From Herpomyces periplanetae (lineage: Eukaryota > Ascomycota > Laboulbeniomycetes > Herpomycetales > Herpomycetaceae), in assembly GCA_009733715.1 (NCBI GenBank), contig WMKJ01000070.1, positions 1 to 64,000 on the forward strand: a DNA stretch of 64,000 bases. Direction: 5' to 3'. The notes under the pieces are model-generated. The model was not told the origin of the DNA, searched no databases, and saw only the letters and a program-made list of their open reading frames with translations. The position numbers were made by a program, and so were the translations under genes. Of the stretch, positions 9,987-21,931 are shown piece by piece. The first letter of the stretch is position 1. The number at the start of each line of letters is the position of its first letter.

Positions 9987-12024
9987 ATGACGGATGCTGA
10001 GGGTAACTCCAACTCGACCGGACCAAGTGTCGGCGCAGTCGGTGAGTGAGTTTGGTTTAGAATTTGTGGATCTGATTTTTTCTGCTGCCTAAATGTTTGC
10101 ACGGGTTAGAGTATTGTCAAAAATTTATTCCATGCATCATCTTCCAGTACTTTTACATGTTGATTTCCTAGTTATCAAGTTTGTGTCGGCTACGTTCATT
10201 CATCCAAAATGTGCTTGTTCTGCACAACCCGTAAAGTTATTTTTGGGTGGTTTTTGCCATGCGCTCATGATTTTACTGTGTTAAAAAAAAGCCTAATCAA
10301 AAATTTACCAGCCCGTTAACTCAGTGACGAAAATTATCGTGCTAATATTGTTATCAACGTTGCCGGTGGTTGTGGTATGGTATGATACTTTCGGACTGAA
10401 TGACTATCATACATGCAACCATTGTGTCTTTAGTAGACTATTCTCTGCAAAACCCCGAAACTTTAACCAAATACCGGCAATCGGGAAACATATCACAAAC
10501 AGTGTTGGCGAGAGTTTCCGGTAAGGTGAAATGATGCAAATTTTACACTTTCAGGGCTCGCACACTACCTCGGATACTTGGTGTACAAAACAATGCCATA
10601 ACCTACAGTATACAGCTGTATATTTCCCCCTTATTTCAATAGTGTCAAGATAAATTTATCAAATATGCATTGCTAACTTTTCGCAAAATCTTTCAATACA
10701 TATGTATTGACCGTTGGAATTCCCGAATCTTATGTGTGTAGAGTGGTGCACGGCCGGGGCTAAAATTGTAGACGTGTGCGATCAGGGAGACACTTTCCTC
10801 GAGGAAGAAATTGGAAAAATATACAAGGATAAAAAAGTGTTCAAAGGATTCTCTCACCCTGTAACCGTATCTCCAGCATACGTTATAACACCATACACAC
10901 CATTACGCAGTGATGAAGAAGAAGCCAATGTTACTCTAAAACCCGGCGAGCTAATTAATGTTCAACTCGGTGCACAAATTGATGGTTTACCAACGGTAGT
11001 TGGTAACTCATTCTTTGTTAACGACAAAGGAAATCCGATTGTTCAAGGAGAGCGTGCGGACCTTTTAACGGCTGCGTATACTGCGCTTGAATTATTCTTA
11101 CGTTTGATAGCTCCGACAGCTTGTTTATCGGAAGCCAACCATGGCCAAATTATCGAACCTTATACTCCTGCCAGAGTAGAAAAGTTAATGAGTCGTTTAG
11201 CTAAACTTTACGGTTGCTCTATCGTAGAAAACACCACGAGCTGGCAATTTAAACGAAATGAAATTGAAGGTGAAAAGCGTATAATCCTTGCCGCTGCCGA
11301 TGGTGTTAAAAGTGAGGGTAAACCAGAGCTAGGTGAAGTATGGGGCGTTGAAGTAGCCCTTACACTAGGATCTGGAAAAGTTAAACAATGGCCAGGCCGG
11401 GCTACGTTAATGCGTAAATCTGATACAACCTACGGTTTAAAGCGCCAGAGTTCCAAGGCCACATTAACCGATATACACAAACGTTTCGGCGGGTTTCCCT
11501 TTTCCTTACGTCAATTAGGCAATGAACGTGCCGCCAAAACCGGCGTTATCGAGAGTATCCGTGCCGGTATACTTCGTGTTTACGAGTTAGTAGGTGATCG
11601 CGATGGCAAAGATATTGCACGTTTATTTACAACCGTGGGTAAGTTGTTTTTTCGCTTAACGTTAGACAGTGCGGACTTTGAACATGTACTGTTTCCCCGT
11701 TCGATGCATCCAATAATATCTGCCCTTGTCCACGCCTTTCATCTCTCTCGTCTCATGTTGTTTCCCCTTAAGCCCTTTCTCCTCTTATGCGCATACACTT
11801 GCTTACTTTGAAATGGTGGTTTACTCAATTTTTCCGCCTTAATGTGGAAAGCTTTTACGAAAAATGGCATTATACGCCTCACTACCCCGACCCCTCTGAA
11901 TCGTCATAACGTTCAATCATCCATTAATCTTACTGATGATGAACTCGTTAAAATTCTTAGCGTTGAAACTATGACGGACAAAAAACGCTCCAAATCCAAA
12001 ATCTCCGCTGCCCCAGCTGCGTAG
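9987..12024 (+). CDS. EBP1/PA2G4-like protein, inactive methionine-aminopeptidase fold
   Basis: Four exons: 9987-10041, 10437-10520, 10742-11638, 11852-12024; 1209 nt, 402 residues. Exon 2 encodes ETLTKYRQSGNISQTVLARV, matching the VVTKYKMGGDIANRVL helix of human PA2G4. Exon 3 begins WCTAGAKIVDVCDQGD (family: GVSVLSLCEKGDA). It contains the pita-bread fold through RFGGFPFSLRQL (human RFDAMPFTLRAF). Exon 4 gives KNGIIRLTT (human PNGPMRITS) and a lysine-rich tail (MTDKKRSKSK). The usual metal-binding residues of true aminopeptidases are not evident, as in other EBP1 proteins. Known members (human PA2G4, S. pombe Cdb4) bind ribosomes or nucleic acid and affect growth. All junction phases agree. 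Arx1 is a more distant alternative. Confidence 0.85.
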
Positions 12025-12900
12025 TTTCTCCTCGCTACCTCCTTAAAGCTCAATGAGTACGTGGATAAAAGGGTTGTAAGCCTCATATCATGAAAGATAT
12101 ACAACAATGCGTGGATAAGAGGAATATCGTGAGGTTGAAATGCAGAGTTGGTTAGTTTGTTAATCGAGTCTGCTCATCCGCACTTCATACGTGCGTGCTT
12201 ACTAAACCAATTATCGCCCACGTTAATTTATTTCAAATTTCTTCCCGATAAATCACCGTAAACTTCTTCCCATCTATTTTCTTCGGCAAGCCGAGGATTC
12301 CCAATATTTTCCCCATTCACATCGCCCTATTATTCCAATCCTGCCTTTATTCACCAACTCATGACTCATCTTGTCCTCTCTCCGTACTTGCGTAATCTTC
12401 CACCCATCTTCGCGTCCACATTCATCTCCACCTCCGCTTAACGTAAACGTGCAAATGCTCGACCTCCCCTCTCCTCTATTCACGTGACGTCTCCGCGGCC
12501 GGACCGAAGGGCTTATGTAATCGGTTTGAAGGTGAGGTCTTGGCGTGGAATGAGGATGGGTAGTGAGAGTTACCCAACAACGGTTTGGCGGTTATTTTTA
12601 ATATATTTTCGTTCATCGGTTTAATTTATCCTTGGCTTAGCTTGGATTGGTTTTACACCGTGGAGTGCGAAACGCGTACTCTGCATAAAGCTTAAAACGC
12701 AGAGAAACGTTAACTCCCTAGAGGTGAAAGGCTACTGATAAGTCTGTCGTGATCAGTGTAGAGAAAGTGTTCCAACTGGAACAAGGGCGGCGGGTTTAAG
12801 GGTTCACATTGACGTTAAATTTCATCCGTAAAGGACAGGGTGGTGATGGTAGAAAAGGATTGGTGAATTGTATAAGCCTATAAAGGGAGGTGTCTGGTAT
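12025..12900. other. Intergenic between EBP1-like and Rco1-like genes
   Basis: 876 bp. The first part is pyrimidine-rich on the plus strand, the last 300 bp leads into the Rco1-like start. No coding frame with family resemblance found. The frame of the next gene is open back to 12868, but no ATG lies in that stretch. Confidence 0.4.
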
Positions 12901-15743
12901 ATGGGTGTTACTCGGCTCAGTGAATTGAGGGCAGCGAGGCATGTGATACGGGAAAGAGAATCTGGGAGGTCAGATGAGCGGAAGAATACTAGACACGAAC
13001 AAAACTCCTTCACAAACGGTGAAGATGACCAGGAAAGCTGTGATATCGTTAATAATGGCTATGAAAGAGACAAGTGTAAACCGAATGAAAGAGTGACAAA
13101 GCCTGTCGAGATGGACTACGACGTAGACTCGGAGGCCGATCCGAGCAGTCAGTTGATTGACTTTCCCGCTACTTCATCGCGTACTCCAGGTCAAACTTTT
13201 AGCGATACGAACTCTGGTAACAAGCCAAGAATTCCAAGTGAATTTAACGAGCAATTTTTATACGAAGCTGCCGATTACGCCTGGAAATTATCTCGGGAAA
13301 AGGGAAATCTAGCCGTGGGACTTACTGTTCGTTGGCTAGTGCAGAATCGTGAATATGAGCCTACATTTAATAGTATACTTGCAGACATGTTTTACGGTCG
13401 TGGAATATCCGATGTTTACATTGGCGTTGTACAGGCCATGATTCGACAATTTCGCCGAAAAGTTAGAGCTTCAAAGAAAAAACAGCCGGACACCGATGAC
13501 GAAGATGATCTAGATGGAAAAGCCGATCATGATTTTGGCGATGATCTTGATATGGACGCTGATTTGGACATGATAGCACCTCTAGAACAGGACGAGTCAA
13601 TAATACACCAAAGATCAAGCTCAATTCGTTCCGACAACTCCCTTTCGCTGTCGTCACTACCTTCATTGGAATGCTTAACGATGATCGGCGGGAAGAAGAA
13701 AGACGTTATCCTAAGTAATCCTGTAGAGAAGAAGCCTATCTTAATGGTCGATTTAACCGCATGCGACGAAAATGACGCAGACGTTGATGGTGCCACAGAG
13801 CCAGGTCTTGATCTAGATGTTAGCAGCGACGTGAACGTCATCCAAGACAAAAACATGCAAGGTGCAGAATCACTGGAAAAAGACTCAAAATTGGTCATAC
13901 ACAGTAGAAGTAGCGGCGGAATTGACTCAATGGTTGAAAGAATTAAAAGTAAGCGCAAGAGTACCAAGAATGAAAGAGTAGCAGATGAAAGAGTTTCTAG
14001 AGAAAAGCGCAAAACCTGTGGTGAGACTGAAGATACAAGTCATATGTTTAAGGGTAGGTGGCCTAATCAGACTCAGTTAATCGTACCCAAAGGAATTGAT
14101 CTTGAAGCACTGGATTATGACGCAAGATATGAAGTAGACTCATCTGCTGGAGAAGATGACAATGAAAATAATAAACCTGAGAGAAGTAGGGATAAGTTCC
14201 CGGGGTACATTGTTCTCGATAGTTGTGAGCGAAGTACAAACGGACAAAACAGAGGACTTGATTATGAACTTGATGAAATTGGCGACGAGAGGTTCGGTAA
14301 AAGCTGTAATTCAGAAGCAAGAGGTAAAATAGAATCCGTTTGCAAGCGAGAGAGATCGTGGGATTCAAGTATCGAGCAAGTCAAAAGAATTAAAATCGAA
14401 AATTCCAAAGTCAAACCATCAACCAAAAGCAGGCTAGACACTGTTGAAGCAGGTGGCGAAGGAAACGACACGTGCGGGATGTGTGGCGAAGGTGGAATTC
14501 TTGTGATGTGCTCGGAATGCGAAAAAGCGTATCATTTTTCATGTTCAACCCCGCCCTACTTTCCTGAGCACGATGTAAAAGATTGGTACTGCGGAGATTG
14601 CTTAACATATTCAAATGATGATCTCTTCAGAAGGATGAGAAAAAATCTCTTTCGAGCATTAATTTTTGATAGGGACCTTCCAAGTCGAATATATTCCGTT
14701 CCCCGGGAAATTGCAGAAATGTTTGAAGGCGTTCGGTGTACAAAGGACGGCGATTATGAAGATAATCCACCAGCTATTAATCTGAAGGTGAAAAATAGAA
14801 ACGGTTTTTCAACATGGGGTAAACTTTCATCTTCATCTCCATCATTGAAAGAAATTGGGTCGGGAACGGGTGAGTATGAGGATGAAATAGCCATAAGGGA
14901 CTCGAGAAAACTGAAGGAATTCGTATGTGTATATTGTAAAAAGGGTAAATTGGAAGGAACAAGGGAGTTGGGTTTAATTTGCTGTGATGAGTGTGGATCA
15001 TTCTGGCACTTAGAATGTGTAGACCCACCAATGGCTAATCCTCCCATGAAATTTGGCAATGGGAAATTTAGAAATCGGTGGATCTGCCCCCGACACGTGG
15101 GAAAAGATTTGCGGGACCTGGCTAAAAGATTAAAAGGTGGGAGGATAATGCGTAACAGACGGACAAAGGATGGGAAAGGATGTCCTGGACATATTGATAT
15201 CGCCGACGATTCAGATTCACTGCTAGAAAGTGATATAGAAGCAGGTGATGTAACCCCTTCGGTTACGAGTGGAATCAATAATAAAAAATCGAAGAAAGAT
15301 CGTGACATGATGTTAATGATGATGATGATGAAATCTGTCAATCATGATGGTGACCTAGTGCGCCAGCTAACCCGGCGAAGCATAATATTTGACTTTATCC
15401 ACCGATGTCAAGTGTAAGTAGTACGAACAGGGAAGAAGCATTTTTATAGTTGATGTGACTGGCGGAATTTAACTTTGCAAAGTGCTAACGGTTAATTGTA
15501 CATTGATATGGATTGAATAGTGAAGCGAGACTCCATATGGATACGTTTAAACGAAATAATGAACCACTAGGAGGGGAAAGGATAACTAATGAACCCGAGG
15601 ATACGAATAACTGGATACTACCGTGTAGCGGACTTGGCAGAAAACGAGAATTAATGAAGTATAAGTCGAAGCAAATAGGCCGACGGAAAGCTAGAAAGTC
15701 CGCCGATTTAATTGTAATGGATGAATCAGACAAGAATGTTTAA
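12901..15743 (+). CDS. RCO1: Double-PHD-finger protein, Rco1-like (Rpd3S/Clr6-type histone deacetylase complex)
   Basis: Two exons, 12901-15413 and 15521-15743, 911 residues. The intron has a GTAAGT donor and a GTGCTAAC branch site, and the splice joins RCQ-V-EARLHMDTFKR in frame. A long acidic N-terminus precedes PHD1 at about 523-570 (CGMCGEGGILVMCSECEKAY) and PHD2 at about 673-735, which ends RWICPRHVG. Between them is a linker reading SRIYSVPREIAEMFEGV plus GDYEDN, like the linker between the fingers of Rco1 and S. pombe Cph1. After PHD2 comes RRSIIFDFIHR, a helix also found in that family. Rco1 recruits the Rpd3 small complex to methylated H3K36 in gene bodies and suppresses cryptic transcription. 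The acidic N-terminus is longer than in yeast. Other PHF12-type proteins are the main alternative. Confidence 0.75.
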
Positions 15744-16094
15744 CCAACTATGACAACTAAAGAATGTATTATACTATATCGATGAGAAACATTGTGCTTG
15801 AATACGTCCAAATGCCCCGGGAACGTGGGCATTGCTGATTTCTTAAATACGAAGAAAACTGCTCGCTTGAGAATTTTTAATCAACGCACAAACCTTCTGG
15901 TGTCGTTCACTGTGCGATAATTTCTCGCTTAGGAAATCAGGGCAGGTGCGATCATTGCGAGACGCGTTAAATTTCTCATCTATTGCCGATTTTCATTCAT
16001 CGCGTTTCTATTTTGTGAAGTACGCGATATATTCTTGGAAAGTGGTGAATGTTATATTGACGGAAGTCTTTTGTGGCATTGGTTATAACGACAA
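15744..16094. other. Intergenic with a small inverted repeat
   Basis: 351 bp between the Rco1-like stop and the folate gene. It holds an inverted repeat, AATGCCC at 15811-15817 and GGGCATT at 15827-15833, with a 9-base loop. No coding frame recognised. Confidence 0.4.
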
Positions 16095-17792
16095 ATGATT
16101 AAGCTTGGTTTACAACGAACACAAGATATCGTGGCAAATCTTCTTCCGTTACAATTTAAATGTATCCATGTAGCTGGAACAAATGGAAAAGGTAGCGTTT
16201 CTTGGTTCGTCGCGCATTTACTAGCAAACATCTCGGCAAATTTGCGAATAGGTTTATACAATTCACCCGGTCTATCGTGGCCAGGTGAGGGAATTAGGCT
16301 AATCTACTCGTCTACCTTACCTACGAATGACTGTTACTTCCAAGGACAATTGTCCAAAACAATTACACGAGTTACAAATCTAACACGTCATGATGCTACA
16401 ATTACGCAAAATTACTTATCTGAAACGTGCGGTAAAATTTGGCAAGACGCTTCACCGTTCGAGAAATGGACGGCTATAGCTTTGCGCCAATTTTCCATGT
16501 GGAAAGTTAATCTAGCAATCATGGAATGTGGTATGGGTGGATGTCGTGATGCAACCAACATACTTTCACCTAATGATACGCTCGTCTCAGTATTAACTCG
16601 TTTTGGTCGTGATCACATGCATGACTTGGAATTAACCAGGTATTACGAGCTGGTTCGTGAAAAAGCGGGCATTTTCAAACCTGCTTGTCCTTGGGTAGTT
16701 GACATATCCAGTCCAAATTCTGATCCCGTTCTTGAAACGTTACATTCCTCACCTTACTGGCTACCGTCTAGCAGAAGACTCGGCCAACTTTGTCTGGCTC
16801 ATGCCCGAAAATGTGGCGCAGCCCCAGGGTGGATTATTGATTCGGTAGCTGCTTCTTCGTTACATATGGCAACCTCTCAGGCTTTCTCTAAAATTTTTCT
16901 CAACAAATATATTCAATCCCAATATAGTGATTCACCGATTTGCGCTGATTCGTTCAACTTATCCACTTTTCTTCAATATATTCGCCACATTGATAATGAG
17001 TGTTACGTAAAGTTAATTTCATGGCCTGATTTTCAATTGGCAAATTTACAAACTGCAGTCGCGGTGTCATATATGGCCTTAGCACGTTTAGGCTATATAA
17101 TAAACTTTGACGGCATGCTCAAACTTATCATTTCCACCGTTAAACAGATAACATTTTTGCCAGCTCGCAGTCAGATTATCATTTTGCCTTGTTCATTTCG
17201 ATCAACACTCGCTGGATGCAATGTAATGCGAAAGCTTCTCTTGGATGGCGCACACAATGTTCAAGCGGCCAGAGAGCTCTCACGGTATTTGGCTAAGATA
17301 TATTTACGTCCACCCATAGTATGGATTATTGGGTTGTCGTGCCGGAAAGTGAACGATGAGGCAATGATAAGTCAATTTTTCAAGTCACTTATAAGATCGG
17401 GTGACTCAGTTATATTGCTACAATCTATCGGGGAATCAAATTCACGGACTACGGGTATACCGGTTGATAAGTTATTAGCCTTACTAAAGAAGGCGGTGGT
17501 TACAAATGACAGCAATCAGTTGATGTTAAATGTCTGGCCGGTCGGGCCAGCCAGCTGGGATAACATAAACCGAGTTTTCATTGCATTAAAGAAGGGTTGG
17601 GGAGGTCCTTGGGTTTCAAAGCAGGCTTATAATATAGGGCTATACAAACATTGTATTAACTTAACCGATGACACTCAAATGATTATGTTCCCCACTGATG
17701 GACAAGGCCCGTCAGACATAGTGATAACAGGTAGTCTCTACCTTTTGGGTGATGTTTATTCGTACATGGAAGCAAACGGAAACTACATTTGA
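16095..17792 (+). CDS. FOL3: Dihydrofolate synthase / folylpolyglutamate synthase family (Mur-ligase fold)
   Basis: Single exon, 565 residues. It joins glutamate to dihydropteroate (dihydrofolate synthase) or extends polyglutamate tails. The P-loop HVAGTNGKGSV sits at residues 25-35, the family's GLGGRLDATN motif appears as GMGGCRDATN, and the C-terminal domain holds LLLDGAHNVQAA near residue 384. The short N-terminus before the P-loop (MIKLGLQRT) resembles fungal Fol3 more than Met7-type folylpolyglutamate synthases, which carry longer leaders; so the dihydrofolate synthase reading is preferred. There is an extra stretch in the middle (about residues 235-330) relative to compact bacterial FolC. 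No organelle leader is visible, suggesting a cytosolic enzyme. The stop is 101 bp from the convergent AsnRS stop. Confidence 0.8.
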   Translation: MIKLGLQRTQDIVANLLPLQFKCIHVAGTNGKGSVSWFVAHLLANISANLRIGLYNSPGLSWPGEGIRLIYSSTLPTNDCYFQGQLSKTITRVTNLTRHDATITQNYLSETCGKIWQDASPFEKWTAIALRQFSMWKVNLAIMECGMGGCRDATNILSPNDTLVSVLTRFGRDHMHDLELTRYYELVREKAGIFKPACPWVVDISSPNSDPVLETLHSSPYWLPSSRRLGQLCLAHARKCGAAPGWIIDSVAASSLHMATSQAFSKIFLNKYIQSQYSDSPICADSFNLSTFLQYIRHIDNECYVKLISWPDFQLANLQTAVAVSYMALARLGYIINFDGMLKLIISTVKQITFLPARSQIIILPCSFRSTLAGCNVMRKLLLDGAHNVQAARELSRYLAKIYLRPPIVWIIGLSCRKVNDEAMISQFFKSLIRSGDSVILLQSIGESNSRTTGIPVDKLLALLKKAVVTNDSNQLMLNVWPVGPASWDNINRVFIALKKGWGGPWVSKQAYNIGLYKHCINLTDDTQMIMFPTDGQGPSDIVITGSLYLLGDVYSYMEANGNYI

Positions 17793-17893
17793 TGGTAAAA
17801 TGATTGGCGAATATTATCTATTAAATGTTAAAATATGAAATTGGGCGGGCTATGTTCATATGATGTTGATGTTATATTGGACTTAAGTACAGC

Positions 17894-19713
17894 TTATGGG
17901 GCGCATCGACCAAAGTATCTAGGGTAAAGACAGCAATCGCGAACTGTATGCTGACCACATATCCATGCTAAAAACCGTTCCAATCCTAGACCGTATCCAC
18001 CGTGGGGAGAAGAGCCGTACCTGTGTGAAATGGATAAGGATGGTTAATAATACTGCGTGATAAACGAATAGGATTGAAAGTAACTTACTGTCGCTGATCT
18101 GTGTACCAGTAATAAGGTGCAGGATCAATCCCGGCTCGGTCGTAAGCCTGCATTAAGGTAGCGTGCTCAGATATTCTTATACTTCCACCAACCAATTCAC
18201 CGACCCCGGGCACAAGAACATCAACGCTTTGAGTTAAACGATTATCTTTGTCATCGACTTGCATATAGAATGCCTTTAATGATCCGGGAAAATGTGTTAA
18301 CATGATTGGATGGTTTATGTCGTCGGTCATTTTTCTTTCAGCGGATTCGGAGATATCATCGCCAAACTCATAAACCTTTCCTTCGTCAGTTTTAAAATCA
18401 CGGTCATTAAGCCATTCTAGAGCTTCTTGGTACGTCATACGAATAAAGGGTTCGTCAATGACCTTTTTCCACGGAAAACTGGGATTTAGGGAATCTACAA
18501 TCTTTTTACCGTATTCATTCTTATGAACGCAGTGTACGACCTTTTTAATTAACTCCTCGATATGGTTCAAAAGATCATCAAACGTAATAAAGTCGAGCTC
18601 AGCTTCGACATGTGTATATTCGCTCAAATGCCTACGTGTTAGCGAGTGTTCAGCACGAAAAGATTTTTCGATGCAGAAGACGTTCCCTAAAAACGGTAAA
18701 CATGTTTCCAGGTATAATTGGCTTGATTGAGTTAGGTAGGCTTCTTCACCAAAATAATCCAGCTTGAAAAGTGTTGAACCACCCTCAACTTGAGTCTGAA
18801 CGATTGCCGGAGGTGATACTTTACGAAACTTCATGGCGAAGTAGGTTAAGAGGAACTGCTCTTCAACTAAGCTTCGCATTATCATAATTGAAGATGAGTT
18901 TTCTCCACGCAGAGTCAAATGGCGCAAGTCAAGTAGCTTCTTGCTATCGCCTCCTTTCTGTACACGGTTCGTTATCGACAAATCACCACCGACGGCTAAT
19001 CCGTTTTCAACGTAATCGAAGTAACAAACGCGAATTTCGCATTGACCGGGAGCTTCACAGCCATCTGGTAATGAATATACTTTTCCCCATACTTGAATTG
19101 TGGATTCTTTAGTTAATCTCATCGCCGTGTAACTTTTGAGCAGTTCGCCCGTTATCACGCACTGAACTTGAGCATATCCATCTCTCAGTAAGCAAAACAT
19201 AATTTCTTTCTGTCGTCTCTCCCGATGTACTCTTCCCATTGTGAAAATAAGATCACCTTTTGTATCATCGCCATCTACGCCTCGTTGATATTTTTCTTCG
19301 CTATGAACTATCTCATCTATACGGAGTTTGATTGCCTTGTCAAGATTATCATGTATGGTAATTTCAACTTGTTTTGCTTGTTCTTCTTTTCTCTTTCTTT
19401 CTTCATTGACCTTTTTAGCTTCTTTTTCCAATTCCTCTTTTCGCGCTAATTTCCGCTTTTCTTGCTCGACAAAGTTAACCACTTTTTTCATGGCTGATTT
19501 AGCCGCTGGTTTCCACTCGTTAGCATCTTGAACATCCTTTTCCACCTCATCATTTTTTCCCTTGCGCAAAAAAAATCCTTTAGCATTAGGTTCTTTGGCG
19601 TAAGCATGTTTCAAACTCCGATATGGGAGCTCTTGGGTTCCTTTTCCTGAACCTTCGTCATTACCATGCTCTTCGTCAATATAAACGTGTTTATCAGATG
19701 GTGTGGTATCCAT
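17894..19713 (-). CDS. DED81: Cytosolic asparaginyl-tRNA synthetase
   Basis: Two exons, 19713-18089 and 18020-17894, 583 residues. The 68-nt intron falls within the last quarter of the catalytic domain; splicing gives [20 protein letters not shown], class II motif 3. The N-terminal extension ([20 protein letters not shown], then a long charged coiled-coil region) is the one typical of eukaryotic cytosolic AsnRS. The OB-fold anticodon-binding domain spans about residues 130-245 ([23 protein letters not shown]), and motif 2 is [21 protein letters not shown]. The enzyme charges tRNA-Asn for cytosolic translation. No mitochondrial targeting signal is seen. The last exon reads [19 protein letters not shown] and ends in GRCAP, as in yeast Ded81 and human NARS1. 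Confidence 0.93.
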
Positions 19714-20152
19714 TTCGTTAAGGTAGCTTTATCGACTAAGCCACTGTACACCATCAGTTTACCAAAATAATTCCTTAGAATATGCGTAGTGTATCAATAT
19801 ATTTTCCAACTTAACCAAGCCCATACAGTAAATGAAGCGTTCCTCTCCCCCCACAAAACCATTCACTTGCAATCCGCTTGCCCCATATGACGTCGTCATC
19901 ACCTCCCTTCACTCCTACCAGCGCACATGAGTTTCATATTTCTTCGCTTAACTCAGCCACACACACAGCACCGGGGAATTTTGGTGTAGTATACGGATTA
20001 ATAAAACTCCATTTACCAGTATAGTGTGTATAAATGCCTTGAGGGTTCCGTGTTTCACGTTTTAAGGATTCGACTATCGTGTCACTGTCACTGTCACTGA
20101 CAGTTTATCGATTTGATAAAGGTACTTTTTGACCAATTTTGAACAGCCCATT
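19714..20152. other. Divergent intergenic region between AsnRS and CDK-like kinase
   Basis: 439 bp shared upstream region for a minus-strand and a plus-strand gene. Contains a CACTGT/TCACTG triple repeat around 20081-20104. No coding frame recognised. Confidence 0.4.
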
Positions 20153-21931
20153 ATGCTTCGTTTATCTTTTGCTCAAAGACTTCACTTTGTCACGTTAATC
20201 AAAGAACTTTATACAAGTGTATTACCAAATTTGCTAACTACGCTCAAACAAAACCAAGCGTCAAGTGATAATTGTGTATTTACCAAATCCGCCCTCGCTA
20301 ACTCTGACAATCTTAACTCCCCAATTTCTAGTTTGCCCTTAGGTGGCAATTCAATCGTTCAGGATACTTTAGTAACTCCTGATGAATTTTACACAAAGTT
20401 TACCCTGCTCAATATAGATCCTACTAATCCACCTGACGCGTCCACCTTTGCCAGAAGTCACGAATCAATAGCTTATTCCAATACAACATGCTTACAAGAG
20501 TATAATCGATCTGCCCATCAACTAATTGATTTATTAACCTCCCTCTACACATTTACTCTACGTTACAATTGTCCTTCGTTTTCCCCCTTAACTAACACAT
20601 CTCATTCATCATCCACCCACGAGCCCCATCCTGTCGTTACTGCAGGTCACGTGGGACCTTTCAATGATGCACTGCACTACCGAAATGGGCCCTTCTCGCG
20701 TATTCTTTTAGCTCATGATCCTTCTGTAACAGATTCAGTTATACCGTGTCTTGTTGCCTTAAAGCTTGTCGTACCGTCGTCTCAGGTTCCACCTCACAAC
20801 GTTGAACGTGAATATCAAATCGTTAGCTTTCTACACGCTGTCGATTCCAATCATCATGCTGCTCACGTTACTCGGATTTTATCGACATTTCGCCACGCTG
20901 CTAATCTGGCCCTAGTTATGCCTTTTTATGGTGTTGATTTATCATGTATTATATCGTGTACTGGATGGTTTACACAATCGGTCTCTTGTGAATCTCTTGA
21001 TCAAGCTCCTCCGCCTCCGATGCGATGTATTACATACCGTGAAGCCTTACGCATAATTCACGATATTCTTTCGGCACTTGCCTACGTCCATTCCCACAAA
21101 ATAATCCATCGCGATATTAAGCCCGCAAATATTCTCGTCAAGTTTATCACTGGACCCAATCCATTCCTACAAAACAAAAATGTTTTCTACCCCGATCCTC
21201 TCCCCATTCTTGTGGCTCATGCTTATCTGATAGATTTTGGGATTGCATGGTGTCCACCGTTATCACGCGAATATCAATTTGAAAAGTTATACACAAATCC
21301 CGAACCCCAAGAATCCAAGTGCCTACAAGTTGGAAGCATGCACTACCGTGCTCCAGAATTACTTCTCGCTAATTCCGCTTATGACACATCAATTGACCTT
21401 TGGTCATTCGGGTGTATCGCTACCGAACTTTTCCACGCTGTCGCTGCACCTTGCTTTACCTCTAATTCACAACCATTTCAACTGTTCTCTCCTCAAGATG
21501 CGTCTCAGCCTATCTCAAATGACTTGGAACTCATTAATAGTATTTTTCGGCGACTTGGCACACCTTCAAAGCATGAACTTTCCCTTATCTTATCATCTCC
21601 CTCGGCAACGACATCGTTATCTCCTCAAACCCTCGACTTTACCGAACATCCTCCCCAACCGTGGACAGACATTCTCCCCAATGCTGACGAACAGACAAGA
21701 GAGTTCGTCGCTGCATTCCTCAGATATCCCCCTTCTGAACGACTTCCCGCGCAAAAAGTAAACAACCTCAAGCCCACCTTTCGTTTATCTGCGCCGGCTT
21801 ACATTGGACGTCTGCTGACCAGCTTCACTAGGCCCTCGACCACCCAATTTTTTCAAATGATCAAGCGTTTACACAAGACTCTCAGTGATGCAACGTGGAG
21901 TTTCAAAACGTACCTGATTAAACGTATGTAA
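20153..21931 (+). CDS. CDK-like protein kinase, possibly Csk1-type
   Basis: Single exon; the first ATG is at 20153 (592 residues), although the frame is open a few codons upstream. About 170 N-terminal residues show no known domain. The kinase domain follows: Lys204 in VALKLV, the catalytic loop IIHRDIKPAN with Asp321, the DFG at 361-363 (LIDFGIAW), GSMHYRAPELL, and IDLWSFGCIATELF, which marks a CMGC/CDK relative. No PSTAIRE helix is visible; instead there is an insertion between strands (residues about 265-295, ACESLDQ-type). The glycine loop is weak (GPFSRI). Among fungal CDK relatives this recalls S. pombe Csk1, the CDK-activating kinase, but the match is loose and another CMGC kinase is possible. 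Its C-terminal helix region (LKPTFRLSAPAYIGRLL) resembles the last kinase subdomain. Confidence 0.7.
   Translation: MLRLSFAQRLHFVTLIKELYTSVLPNLLTTLKQNQASSDNCVFTKSALANSDNLNSPISSLPLGGNSIVQDTLVTPDEFYTKFTLLNIDPTNPPDASTFARSHESIAYSNTTCLQEYNRSAHQLIDLLTSLYTFTLRYNCPSFSPLTNTSHSSSTHEPHPVVTAGHVGPFNDALHYRNGPFSRILLAHDPSVTDSVIPCLVALKLVVPSSQVPPHNVEREYQIVSFLHAVDSNHHAAHVTRILSTFRHAANLALVMPFYGVDLSCIISCTGWFTQSVSCESLDQAPPPPMRCITYREALRIIHDILSALAYVHSHKIIHRDIKPANILVKFITGPNPFLQNKNVFYPDPLPILVAHAYLIDFGIAWCPPLSREYQFEKLYTNPEPQESKCLQVGSMHYRAPELLLANSAYDTSIDLWSFGCIATELFHAVAAPCFTSNSQPFQLFSPQDASQPISNDLELINSIFRRLGTPSKHELSLILSSPSATTSLSPQTLDFTEHPPQPWTDILPNADEQTREFVAAFLRYPPSERLPAQKVNNLKPTFRLSAPAYIGRLLTSFTRPSTTQFFQMIKRLHKTLSDATWSFKTYLIKRM

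Noticed and set aside
10714-11811. Reading the EBP1-like gene as a single exon ending at 11811
   Set aside because: The end of that frame after residue FTTVG is unrelated to the family, and splicing at 11639 to 11852 restores KNGIIRLTT in phase.
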